Source: an uncultured Oscillospiraceae bacterium | GTDB taxonomy: Bacteria; Bacillota; Clostridia; Oscillospirales; Oscillospiraceae | Length of the DNA: 45,256 nucleotides | Assembly (NCBI GenBank): GCA_905236515.1 | Contig: CAJOQP010000152.1 | Location: 1-45,256 of the forward strand | Reading direction: 5' to 3' | In this document: positions 1 to 11,677 of the stretch, piece by piece | Layout: every line of letters begins with the position of its first letter | Position numbering within the stretch: the stretch's first letter is position 1 | Program-made: the position numbers and the translations under genes | Notes under the pieces: generated by a model | What the model saw: the letters and a program-made list of their open reading frames with translations, nothing else | The model's database searches: none | Told to the model about the DNA's origin: nothing

Positions 1-47
1 ACCAGTTGGATTGGTGTATAATCCGTTTTAGTGATAGGTTTATTCAT
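1..47 (-). CDS. N-terminal fragment of a CDS running off the left edge (MNKPITKTDYTPIQL...); possibly a transposase, identity unresolved
   Basis: ATG on the minus strand at 47..45, open to the window edge; TATAAT-like box at 58-63 (minus). Only 15 codons visible. Confidence 0.25.
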   Translation of the reverse strand, partial: MNKPITKTDYTPIQL

Positions 48-129
48 GGTAGTTTAAATTATATCACTTTTTAGGCCGTTTTTCTACTGAAAAGCGGCCT
101 ATTATATTATTTTTAATAACTTTTTAGGC

Positions 130-170
130 GTAAAAATGCCAAGACCTGTTGAAAGTCTTGGCGTTTTTAC
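130..170 (-). terminator. Rho-independent terminator downstream of the DJ-1 gene
   Basis: Inverted repeat gtaaaaatgccaagac / gtcttggcgtttttac, T-rich on the exit side in both directions; about 35 nt after the DJ-1 stop. Confidence 0.8.
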
Positions 171-203
171 ATTTTAGGGACTTTTCTTACAGCTCCTTTT
201 TAC

Positions 204-755
204 TTAATGATTATAACCGATTGCTTTCCGGATTCGATCCGATTCCTGAGGACCGCAGCATCGCTCAACGATAGCCAAACCAAAGGGGATCGCTGCTCCA
301 AGCCCCCATGCAGTAATGACATTTCCGTCCGAAACAACTTCCTGGCTGACGTATTCCGCAGATACAAGTTCCTCCGTAAAATTATGATGGACGGTAGCCT
401 TTTTTCCGGAGAGAATTCCTGCAGTTTCCAGAACTACAGGTGCCGCACAGATTGCTGCGACCAGTTTTCCTTTTCGATAAAAATCAGAAATGACAGAAAT
501 CACACGGGGATCCTGCTGAAGATTTCGAGTACCTGGCATTCCACCTGGAAGAACAATAACATCATACTCGGTTAAGTCCGTTCCATCAAACGCCCTGTCC
601 CCTCTCACTGTAACATGGTGGGAACTGATAATCTCTTCGCTGCCATCCAGTGAAATGATATCCGTATCGATCTTTGCACGCCGGAGAAGGTCCACTACAA
701 TCAGGCCTTCACATTCTTCCAATCCCTGTGCAAAGAGAACAGCTGCACGACTCAT
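204..755 (-). CDS. DJ-1/PfpI family protein
   Basis: MSRAAVLFAQGLEECEGL...VIVLPGGMPGTRNL...AAICAAPVVLE: DJ-1 fold with nucleophile-elbow Cys. Start trimmed to ATG at 755, which has SD aggagga; the ORF-track start at 890 overlaps the upstream gene. Confidence 0.88.
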   Translation of the reverse strand: MSRAAVLFAQGLEECEGLIVVDLLRRAKIDTDIISLDGSEEIISSHHVTVRGDRAFDGTDLTEYDVIVLPGGMPGTRNLQQDPRVISVISDFYRKGKLVAAICAAPVVLETAGILSGKKATVHHNFTEELVSAEYVSQEVVSDGNVITAWGLGAAIPFGLAIVERCCGPQESDRIRKAIGYNH

Positions 756-774
756 AGCTCTCCTCCTGGATCCG

Positions 775-1455
775 TCAGATCTGTTTATTGGCGATCCGTT
801 TGGGAACAACAGTCCTTTCGTTCTTATAAATGCTGTTTTCCGGGATAACACCTCGAACCGAAGATGTGGGGTAGATATTCGTATGTGCACCTATCACCGT
901 GCCGGGGTTTAAAACGCTGTTGCATCCTACTTCAACAAAATCACCCAATACAGCTCCGAATTTCTTGCGTTTCGTGGGAATCTCTTCGTTGCCTTTTACG
1001 ACAACAAGGGACTTGTCACTTTTCACGTTGGATGTGATCGACCCGGCCCCCATGTGGGATTTGTATCCCAGAATGGAGTCACCAACATAGTTATAATGCG
1101 GAGTCTGAACATTATCGAACAGAACTACATTTTTCAGTTCAACAGAATTTCCGACCACACAGTTTTTTCCGACGATGGCACTTCCACGAATAAACGCACA
1201 GTGCCGAACTTCCGCATTGTGATCGATAATACAGGGTGCTCCGATATAAGCAGATTCGAATACTTCCGCATCTTTTGCAATCCAAACATTTTCCTTTGGA
1301 CTGTAAAACTCATCTTCCGGAAGCGTCGGACCAAGTTTCAGGATAAAGTCAGAGATATCATCCAGGACTTCCCAGGGATACTGGACACCCTCAAATAATT
1401 CTTTCGCAATAGTTCGATTCAGATCCAGCAGATCTTTTACTTCTATATTCATCAT
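775..1455 (-). CDS. Stand-alone left-handed beta-helix acyltransferase, related to the C-terminal glucosamine-1-phosphate acetyltransferase domain of GlmU
   Basis: Hexapeptide repeats; VGNSVELKNVVLFDNVQTPHYNYVGDSILG...MGAGSITSN parallels GlmU VGNFVEMKKARL...AGHLTYLGD...IGAGTITCN. Start overlaps the glmM stop (ATGA). Confidence 0.8.
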   Translation of the reverse strand: MMNIEVKDLLDLNRTIAKELFEGVQYPWEVLDDISDFILKLGPTLPEDEFYSPKENVWIAKDAEVFESAYIGAPCIIDHNAEVRHCAFIRGSAIVGKNCVVGNSVELKNVVLFDNVQTPHYNYVGDSILGYKSHMGAGSITSNVKSDKSLVVVKGNEEIPTKRKKFGAVLGDFVEVGCNSVLNPGTVIGAHTNIYPTSSVRGVIPENSIYKNERTVVPKRIANKQI

Positions 1456-2798
1456 CGTACTTTCACCAGTTTTCCTGCTGTTCTCATAGCATCAATAATC
1501 AAATCCACATACTGAGAACACAATTCTTCTGTCTGGGCTTCCACCATCACGCGAAGTACAGGTTCGGTTCCGCTTTTTCGCAGAAGAACTCTGCCACGGT
1601 CACCAAGTTCCTTTTCCGCCTGAATGACCGCATTTTTAACTTCCTCGCATTCCATGGTGGAATCCTTATCATCCACTTCAACATTAGTCAGCTGCTGAGG
1701 ATAAATGACTACCGGAGCTGAAAGTGTGCTGAGCGGCTGTTTGGTTTCCGTCATTGCCTCCATCAGCTTAATCGCAGTGAGAAGTCCGTCTCCAGTATTG
1801 GCAAGATTACCGAAAATAATGTGTCCGGACTGTTCTCCTCCGAGGAGATGGCCGTTCTGCCGCATATTTTCAGCAACATATTTATCTCCAACATCGGTTT
1901 TTTCATAACCGATATTCAATTCATCCAGGGCCTTGTACAGTCCCATATTGGACATGACCGTAGTGACCACTTTAGAATCACCAAACTTACCTTTTTCCTT
2001 CATATATTTGGAACAGATATAAAGGATGTGATCCCCGGTAATGATGTTACCCTTTTCATCCACCGCAAGGCATCGATCTGCATCTCCGTCAAATGCGAAT
2101 CCTGCATCAAGATGATTCTCCAGAACATATTTCTGAAGATGCTCCATGTGTGTAGAGCCGCAATCAATATTGATATTTAATCCATCAGGATTATTGCCAA
2201 TCACATAAGTATCGGCCCCTAACGCATCAAAGATGCTTTTAGCCATCTGCCAGGTGGAACCGTTGGCGCAATCAAGACCAATCTTTTTCCCCTTGTAGGA
2301 ACGAGTAGCAAGAGAGATCAGATAACCGATATAGCGGTTTCGGCCGGATGCATAATCGACGGTACGTCCGATGTTTTCTCTGACCGCATAAGGAATATCA
2401 TCGGTGGAATCAAGATATTCCTCAATCCCCTCCAGAACAGACTCTTCCATCTTTTCCCCGGCACCGTTTAAAAGTTTGATGCCGTTGTCAAAATACGGGT
2501 TATGACTGGCTGAAATCATAATGCCGCAGTCAAAATCGTCGGAACGGGCAATATAGGACACGCTGGGGGTCGTAGTAACATGCATCATATATGCATCCGC
2601 CCCGGAAGAAGTCAGTCCAGCACACAGAGCATATTCAAACATATAACTGGAACGTCTGGTATCTTTTCCAATAACTACCTGAGCCTTATGATCTTTTCCA
2701 TAATACCATCCGAGGTATCGTCCAATGCGAAAAGCATGTTCCACTGTCAGGACTTTATTTGCCTCTCCCCGGAATCCGTCAGTACCAAAATACTTCAT
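1452..2798 (-). CDS. glmM: Phosphoglucosamine mutase
   Basis: MKYFGTDGFRGEAN..., SASHNPYFDNGIKL active-site loop, FDGDADRC metal loop, RKSGTEPVLRVMVE phosphate loop. Confidence 0.93.
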   Translation of the reverse strand: MKYFGTDGFRGEANKVLTVEHAFRIGRYLGWYYGKDHKAQVVIGKDTRRSSYMFEYALCAGLTSSGADAYMMHVTTTPSVSYIARSDDFDCGIMISASHNPYFDNGIKLLNGAGEKMEESVLEGIEEYLDSTDDIPYAVRENIGRTVDYASGRNRYIGYLISLATRSYKGKKIGLDCANGSTWQMAKSIFDALGADTYVIGNNPDGLNINIDCGSTHMEHLQKYVLENHLDAGFAFDGDADRCLAVDEKGNIITGDHILYICSKYMKEKGKFGDSKVVTTVMSNMGLYKALDELNIGYEKTDVGDKYVAENMRQNGHLLGGEQSGHIIFGNLANTGDGLLTAIKLMEAMTETKQPLSTLSAPVVIYPQQLTNVEVDDKDSTMECEEVKNAVIQAEKELGDRGRVLLRKSGTEPVLRVMVEAQTEELCSQYVDLIIDAMRTAGKLVKVR

Positions 2799-2825
2799 AA
2801 ATGATAATAGTCCTCCGATTATTTA

Positions 2826-3545
2826 TTAAATATCAGATGCAGCTGCGCTGTCCACATAGAGATTCAGGTTCATATGAATCTGAAGCATGGACGCTGGAAC
2901 AAAGGGGATAGTTTTTCCATACACAATTTTATGTACTGCATCAGCTTTTTCTTCACCAGCGGCAATAAGATCGATATTCCGAGCGCTTACAATAGTCTTG
3001 ATTCCCATTGTAACCCCTTTTTCCGGAACATTCTCAGCTCCTCCGAAATCCTCAGCAACAAGGTTCTTCGTCTTATCCGTCAAAAGCTGAACATGGGTAT
3101 AAGATTCAAAGGGCGTTGCAGGCTCGTTGAATCCAATACTGCCGTTAACACCAATACCAAGAATCATCAGATCGATTCCGCCTGCAGCAGAAATCTGCTC
3201 ATCGTATTCCTTAAGTTTTTCTTCATCCTCTGAACAAAGACATGGATAGAAAATGTTGGCATCCGAGAATCCAGCACCTTCAAACAGATTTGCGTTCATG
3301 AACGAATGAATGCTTCCTGCATGATTCTTGTCCAACTCACGGTACTCACAACATACAAACACTCGGACATCACCAAAAGACAACTCCCCCGCCTGTCCAA
3401 GTTCTTTTAACTTCTGATATACAGGAATCAGATCTTTCCCAAAGGACAGTCCAAGGACAGCATTGGGTTTGTCATCCAGCAATTCCTTAACCTGGTCAGC
3501 GATCTGATCCGCGGATACACTGATATCGTTGGTAATGATTTTCAT
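2826..3545 (-). CDS. NagB-family (glucosamine-6-phosphate deaminase/isomerase-like) protein with substituted catalytic residues
   Basis: NagB-like layout (ISAAGGIDLMILGIGVNGSIGFNEP; GEEKADAVHKIVYGKTIPFVPASMLQIH), but VCCEY replaces the MDEY motif and VNGS replaces NDGH. Confidence 0.85.
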   Translation of the reverse strand: MKIITNDISVSADQIADQVKELLDDKPNAVLGLSFGKDLIPVYQKLKELGQAGELSFGDVRVFVCCEYRELDKNHAGSIHSFMNANLFEGAGFSDANIFYPCLCSEDEEKLKEYDEQISAAGGIDLMILGIGVNGSIGFNEPATPFESYTHVQLLTDKTKNLVAEDFGGAENVPEKGVTMGIKTIVSARNIDLIAAGEEKADAVHKIVYGKTIPFVPASMLQIHMNLNLYVDSAAASDI

Positions 3546-3579
3546 TTCCTGCCTCCATGATTTTCAAATACAAATGGTT

Positions 3580-4035
3580 TTATTTCTCCGACAGAATCTT
3601 GGAGAGTTCCTCCATAAAGGTATTGATATCTTTGAAACTGCGATAAACAGAAGCGAATCGCACATAAGCGACCTCATCCACATCCTTCAGACGGCTCATG
3701 ACCATCTCGCCGATCTCCTGAGTGGCGATCTCACGTTCCAGAGAGCCCTGAAGCTCCTGTTCGATCTCATCGGCAATATGCTCAATCTGTGCCATCGTTA
3801 CAGGTCGTTTCTCACAGGCCCGTACCATACCATTGATCACCTTCGATTTATCGAAAGACTGTCTGCTTCCATCCCGCTTGACAACAATCAGAGGAACGCG
3901 CTCAACGATCTCATATGTAGTAAACCGCTTCTGGCAGGAAAGACACTCTCTGCGTCTTCGTATCGATGTTCCCTCTTCGGCCGGTCTCGAATCGATAACT
4001 TTACTTTCCAGATAGCTGCAATATGGACATTTCAT
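3580..4035 (-). CDS. nrdR: Transcriptional repressor NrdR
   Basis: [42 protein letters not shown] zinc ribbon and ATP-cone. Confidence 0.96.
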   Translation of the reverse strand: MKCPYCSYLESKVIDSRPAEEGTSIRRRRECLSCQKRFTTYEIVERVPLIVVKRDGSRQSFDKSKVINGMVRACEKRPVTMAQIEHIADEIEQELQGSLEREIATQEIGEMVMSRLKDVDEVAYVRFASVYRSFKDINTFMEELSKILSEK

Positions 4036-4094
4036 GTATGTACTCCTTCCGGACTGAATAATCTCATAGTTATTTCATTGTAATATTATGTCAA

Positions 4095-4103
4095 ATTATA
4101 GCA
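4095..4103 (-). promoter_or_regulatory. Extended -10 element for the nrdR transcript
   Basis: Minus strand TGCTATAAT upstream of nrdR in the only sizeable gap; -35 is weak or unclear. Confidence 0.45.
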
Positions 4104-4169
4104 TAAGAGAATTGGCAATGCTCAAAAGAAACAAAAGTTAACATAATATTTTATAAGAAAAGGATGAAC

Positions 4170-4763
4170 TCAGTTTTCAAGTTCATCCAGTATTTGTTCA
4201 AGATCCGATCGGGATATCGTTCGGTTCAAATATTCCAGCAATGAATTAGAAGAAAGATTGGTTGGAATACCCAGCCTGGCCTGAAGTTTTTTCCTCTTAT
4301 TCCCGCTTTCCGGTCTGCCGGCCAATCCCCAAAAGAACAGATCGGTCTTTGTGAACGAAGCGGACTGTATGGAAGGTGCTTCTTCCACAAATGTCGCTCC
4401 GGCCTTCCGGAGACAATCTTCGAGGATCTGCGGTGACATGCCTTCCACGCCAAGCAGCCCCTCCTTGGATGGGGAGTTTTTTCTTCTCTCTTTTCCTGGG
4501 ATCTCAGGTATATATGCATTTTTAATCTTTTCCGGCGGTATAAAGCTCTTCAGGTAATTGCGAATCACCAGCCCTGCTCCATCAGAATCCGTCAGTATGA
4601 CGACTCCGTTTTTTTCGGCCAGAGCACGGATCATGTTTCTTTTTTCCTCATCATGAAAAACGCCGAAACCTGAAGTCTCCACGATCATAGCATCAACGAC
4701 CTGACTGAGAGCATTTTTATCATATCGTCCTTCTACGACGATCACTTCCTGCAGCCTGATCAT
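4170..4763 (-). CDS. rnmV: Ribonuclease M5 (TOPRIM)
   Basis: VIVVEGRYDKNALSQVVDAMIVETSGFGVF...VVILTDSDGAGLVIRNYLKS...AYIPEIPGKERRK. Confidence 0.9.
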   Translation of the reverse strand: MIRLQEVIVVEGRYDKNALSQVVDAMIVETSGFGVFHDEEKRNMIRALAEKNGVVILTDSDGAGLVIRNYLKSFIPPEKIKNAYIPEIPGKERRKNSPSKEGLLGVEGMSPQILEDCLRKAGATFVEEAPSIQSASFTKTDLFFWGLAGRPESGNKRKKLQARLGIPTNLSSNSLLEYLNRTISRSDLEQILDELEN

Positions 4764-5800
4764 GCGATTTCACCGGAACAGATCTGCATCAGAAGCTCAA
4801 TGAGGATCTCACTGTCATCGACAGAAGAACTCTTCATCTTATAGTCCGCCTCTGCACACAATGAAACATAATGGCGCAGGGTGTCAAGCCGGAAGCGAGC
4901 TGCCGATTTTGTAAGCCTCTCCGCAAGCCATCCTTTTGCGCCGCATACTTCTTCCACATAAGAACGTCCCAGCCGGTTTTCAGAAGCGAGTTTTGCTCCG
5001 TAAAGCCGTCTCATCTGATTTCCGATCAGAGCAAGAAGCGCAATGGGCTCGTTTTCTTTATTGGATAGCAGATCCGAAAGAACTGCGGCTGCCTCATTCT
5101 TCTTTTTTTCAGAAATATAATCTGTGATCAGAAATACCGATGCCTCAGGGATCCGTGTAACAACTGCGTCGATATCCTTGTTCGTTATTTCCTTTTGCGA
5201 TGAATAGGCAGCGACTTTTTCGATCTCCGGCAGAAGCCGGTTCATAAGATCCCCGCTGTTAAAGATAAGATACTCTGCCGTCTTGCTGCTGATTGTCTTT
5301 TCGTGAGCCTGAAAATGGCGCTGGATCCATTTGATAAGCATCTCGTGACCGGATGCGGAAAACTGGATCTCCTCTCCGTATTTTTTAATAGTCTTGATCG
5401 TTTTCAGCCTTTTATCCAGAGTGTAGTCCGGTCGTTGAGTAAAGATCAGAGTGCAGTATTCTGGCAGATCACTGAGAACACTGTTGAGCTGTTCATATTC
5501 TCCTTCCTTGATGCTGTTGAGATCCGCATCTCGAACCATCACCACTGAATGATCCGACATGAAAGGCATAGCATCCACAGCACTGGCTACTGCATCAATA
5601 TCCAGTTCTTTCCCGCTGTCGATCAGATGAAAATTAAACTCCCGGTCACCATCCGGAAAGGCCATTTTCATGATAGTTTCAATAAACTGCTCTTTCAGAT
5701 AGTCCTCTTCACCCCAAAGAAGATAGAGTTTTCCGAGTCCGTTCTCTTTCAGTTTCTTTTCAACATCACTGTATTTAAACGGTGCATTGTCCTTGGCCAT
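4760..5800 (-). CDS. holA: DNA polymerase III subunit delta
   Basis: LYLLWGEEDYLKEQFIETI... HolA architecture; start taken at the MAKDNAPF ATG. Confidence 0.88.
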   Translation of the reverse strand: MAKDNAPFKYSDVEKKLKENGLGKLYLLWGEEDYLKEQFIETIMKMAFPDGDREFNFHLIDSGKELDIDAVASAVDAMPFMSDHSVVMVRDADLNSIKEGEYEQLNSVLSDLPEYCTLIFTQRPDYTLDKRLKTIKTIKKYGEEIQFSASGHEMLIKWIQRHFQAHEKTISSKTAEYLIFNSGDLMNRLLPEIEKVAAYSSQKEITNKDIDAVVTRIPEASVFLITDYISEKKKNEAAAVLSDLLSNKENEPIALLALIGNQMRRLYGAKLASENRLGRSYVEEVCGAKGWLAERLTKSAARFRLDTLRHYVSLCAEADYKMKSSSVDDSEILIELLMQICSGEIA

Positions 5801-5852
5801 GAAATAAACCTCAATCAATTGATATAGACACAGTTTATCATTATTTCCGCAT

Positions 5853-5887
5853 GAAAAAAAGCCCGCTGAACAAAGTCAGCGGACTTC
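5853..5887 (-). terminator. Rho-independent terminator after the HIT gene
   Basis: Minus strand aagtccgctgactttgttcagcgggctttttttc. Confidence 0.85.
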
Positions 5888-5893
5888 CGTTAT

Positions 5894-8907
<3,014 letters not shown>

Positions 8908-8928
8908 CATAACCTCCAAAAAATAAAA

Positions 8929-9150
8929 ACTCCGCCCCCGAACAGGGGCGAAGTATAATCTACTCGCGGTACCACCCTGATTGTTCCCGAAAGAACATCT
9001 CCAGTGCCTTTTAACGGTGGCAGACCGTCATCTGCTGAATGAAGCTCAGGAGTGGCCAAAAATGTTTCCGATGGAAGCTCTCACCGTTCTTCCTCGCTGT
9101 GATCTTTCACATTTCTTTGTTCCGTCACTGCTTTTACAAATATAGTGAGA
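8929..9150 (-). ncRNA. T-box leader (tRNA-sensing) of alaS, including the terminator hairpin
   Basis: Minus strand GGGTGGTACCGCG (8965-8977) is the T-box/antiterminator core; competing terminator acttcgcccctgttcgggggcggagtttttatttttt lies immediately before alaS. A GCU triplet in cactcctgaGCTtc (about 9043-9045) is a candidate Ala specifier, not proven. Confidence 0.93.
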
Positions 9151-9178
9151 TTTTAGCATAAAATCATTGTTTGTCAAT
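9151..9178 (-). promoter_or_regulatory. Promoter of the T-box/alaS transcript
   Basis: Minus strand TTGACA, about 16 bp, then TGC-TAAAAT. Coordinates within 1-2 nt. Confidence 0.7.
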
Positions 9179-9179
9179 A

Positions 9180-10382
9180 TTACTTCATCTTGCGAAGAAG
9201 TGAAAGAGGTTCGCAGCAAAAAGGCAGTTTCATGCGCACAGTCATAGTCGCATGAGGAGCACTCTCGATGGCATTTCCTTCTTCGTCTTCCATATGATCA
9301 ACGATGAAAGAATACGGTTCACGATCTCTGGTAAGAAGGTCTACCTGATCTCCAAGCGAGAATTTGTTCCTCTGTGAAAGGATGGCATTCCCTTCCTTGT
9401 CGCATTCCTGAACCACTGCACAGACATCAGCATCCGAAAAATAGGATGCCTCTTCATAATGCTGACCGGGATCACCATAATAAAAACCGGTACTGTATGG
9501 ACGATGACTGATCATCTCCATTTCACGGATCCAGCATGATGCAGGTTTTTTTCCATCTTTCACACTGTCCAGGGCATGACGATAGGCATTGGTCACTGCT
9601 GCGGCATAGTAAGCGGATTTCATACGTCCCTCGATCTTGAAACTGGTTATACCCGCGTCTATCAGGTCATCCAGATGTTCAATCATGCACATATCATGTG
9701 AATTCATGATATGTGTTCCGCCGTCTTCTGTGATCTCAAAGTATTCTCCGGGCCTCTGTTCCTCCACAAGATGGTATTTCCATCGGCAAGGCTGTGCACA
9801 GGCTCCACGGTTGGCATCCCGTCCCGTAAGATAATTGGACAAAAGACAACGTCCCGAGAAAGAAACGCACATAGCTCCATGCACAAATGCCTCTATTTCC
9901 AGATCATCAGGAACATTTCTTCGGATCTTGCGGATCTCTTCCATAGAAGTTTCCCGGGCAAGGACAACACGTTTTGCCCCCATATCATAAAGGACTTTGG
10001 CGGTTTCACTGTTTAGGACGCCAAGCTGAGTACTGACATGAAGATCCACATCCGGAGCATGTTTTTTTGCAAGAGCCATGACACCGAGATCGGCAACGAT
10101 CAGTGCATCCACTCCGCATTCCTGGAGAAAGGACAGATAAGACGGAAGTCCCGTCACTTCCCCTTCATGTGGAATGGTATTAACTGTCACATGAACATCC
10201 GCATGTTTGTCATGTGCCATTTTAACTGCTTTCGGAAGCTCTTCGGAGTCGAAGTTCCCTGCAGCTGCGCGCATGCCGAACTTCTCTCCTGCCAAATAGA
10301 CAGCATCTGCTCCATAATGCAGAACCATTTCCAAACGCTCCATGTTTCCTGCAGGAGCAAGTAATTCCAGTTGATGAGACAT
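9180..10382 (-). CDS. Peptidase U32 family protein (TrhP/YrrO-like)
   Basis: LELLAPAGNMERLEMVLHYGADAVYLAGEKFGMRAAAGNF...GRDANRGACAQPCRWKYHL...SFKIEGRMKSAYYAA. Confidence 0.92.
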   Translation of the reverse strand: MSHQLELLAPAGNMERLEMVLHYGADAVYLAGEKFGMRAAAGNFDSEELPKAVKMAHDKHADVHVTVNTIPHEGEVTGLPSYLSFLQECGVDALIVADLGVMALAKKHAPDVDLHVSTQLGVLNSETAKVLYDMGAKRVVLARETSMEEIRKIRRNVPDDLEIEAFVHGAMCVSFSGRCLLSNYLTGRDANRGACAQPCRWKYHLVEEQRPGEYFEITEDGGTHIMNSHDMCMIEHLDDLIDAGITSFKIEGRMKSAYYAAAVTNAYRHALDSVKDGKKPASCWIREMEMISHRPYSTGFYYGDPGQHYEEASYFSDADVCAVVQECDKEGNAILSQRNKFSLGDQVDLLTRDREPYSFIVDHMEDEEGNAIESAPHATMTVRMKLPFCCEPLSLLRKMK

Positions 10383-10407
10383 AGAAACTCACTTTCTGTC
10401 ATAGCGT

Positions 10408-10438
10408 GAAAAAGCCGGGGGTCTCCCCGGCTCTTTCT
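10408..10438 (-). terminator. Rho-independent terminator after mltG
   Basis: Minus strand agagccggggagacccccggctttttc. Confidence 0.85.
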
Positions 10439-10449
10439 GTTGTTTTAAA

Positions 10450-11664
10450 TCAATACTGCTGTGTTGCAACAAATGCATTGAATTCGCTTGCTGTAGTGAA
10501 GAAGCGATGTGTACCGGTCTCGGTATCCAATGCGTAGAAATAGTAATCTGTATCCGACGGATTGAGAGCCGCACGAATGGACGCCATACCGGGATTACAG
10601 ATTGCCGTCGGAGGTAATCCGGTCTTAAGACGTGTATTGTACGGGCTGTCGGAATCCAGCATGTCCTGAGTCGGTGCACCTTCGTGATCCTGATACAGAT
10701 ATAGGATCGAAGAGTCGATCTGAAGCGGCATGCCGGCATTGAGACGGTTGTAGATGACCGATGCAATAATGGCACGTTCATTATCATTTGCCGCTTCTTT
10801 TTCAATCATAGAAGCAACTTTAATGATTCCAGCCAGAGCATAACCGCTCTCATCCGCTTTCTGAAGGATCTCGGCCGTCATACGTTCACGGAAATTGGAA
10901 AGGAATACATCCACTGCACTGGCAGGTTCCATTCCGGTATAGAACTGGTAGGTATCCGGGAAAAGATAGCCTTCCAAACGGGTTGGATCGCCCTTCTTGT
11001 TGGGATCTACAAAATCATACTGGAAATCAACGTTCGCCGCTGCATCCATAAGGGAATCGTAATCGCAGACATCATTTTCTTCCAGCGTCTTAAAGATCTG
11101 AGCCATGGTGTAGCCTTCCGGAATCGTCACTTCCGTTGTGAGCATGGCATTGGAACCGGTCTGCATCTTTTTAACGATGGCGCGGTAGTCGTATGTTGTC
11201 TTCATCTCATAAGAACCGGGATCCAGTTTGGTAGCTGCATGGGAAAAACTGCAGAACAGTTTAAACAGTCCCTTGTACTCAATGATACCCTCGTTTTTCA
11301 GTTCTTTGGCAACATAATTGATGTCGCATTTGGAAACGGTGTTTCCTTCTTCATCCTTGGTCTCCTCAAAGATATCCGTCGGAAGAGTAACTACCGCAGT
11401 GGTATCATCCTTATTCAGAGCCAGGACATCCGAGGCTGCCATCCATGTCAGACAGGCAATGATCACGCTGATGCTGACAACAAAAAGAAAATACATGATG
11501 CCGCCCATACAGCCGGTGCGTCCCTGACGGTTCTGCCGGATGGGACGATAATCCCGTTCAGAATCTTCCTGATAATCTGTGAAGTCCTGATCCACTTGTT
11601 CCGAAACGTTATTCTTCTCTTCTTTTTTGGAAAAAGAATGGAACGTAAACTTCTCTTCTGCCAT
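10450..11664 (-). CDS. mltG: Endolytic transglycosylase MltG
   Basis: N-terminal TM segment; VTIPEGYTMAQIFKTL...ASMIEKEAANDNERAIIASVIYNRLNAGMPLQIDSSILY...YNTRLKTGLPPTAICNPGMASIRAALNP. Confidence 0.95.
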   Translation of the reverse strand: MAEEKFTFHSFSKKEEKNNVSEQVDQDFTDYQEDSERDYRPIRQNRQGRTGCMGGIMYFLFVVSISVIIACLTWMAASDVLALNKDDTTAVVTLPTDIFEETKDEEGNTVSKCDINYVAKELKNEGIIEYKGLFKLFCSFSHAATKLDPGSYEMKTTYDYRAIVKKMQTGSNAMLTTEVTIPEGYTMAQIFKTLEENDVCDYDSLMDAAANVDFQYDFVDPNKKGDPTRLEGYLFPDTYQFYTGMEPASAVDVFLSNFRERMTAEILQKADESGYALAGIIKVASMIEKEAANDNERAIIASVIYNRLNAGMPLQIDSSILYLYQDHEGAPTQDMLDSDSPYNTRLKTGLPPTAICNPGMASIRAALNPSDTDYYFYALDTETGTHRFFTTASEFNAFVATQQY

Positions 11665-11677
11665 ACTGTTCTCCTAA

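Noticed and set aside
4170-4763. TOPRIM protein as an OLD-family nuclease or primase of a mobile element
   Set aside because: Motifs and size fit ribonuclease M5, next to holA in a housekeeping context.
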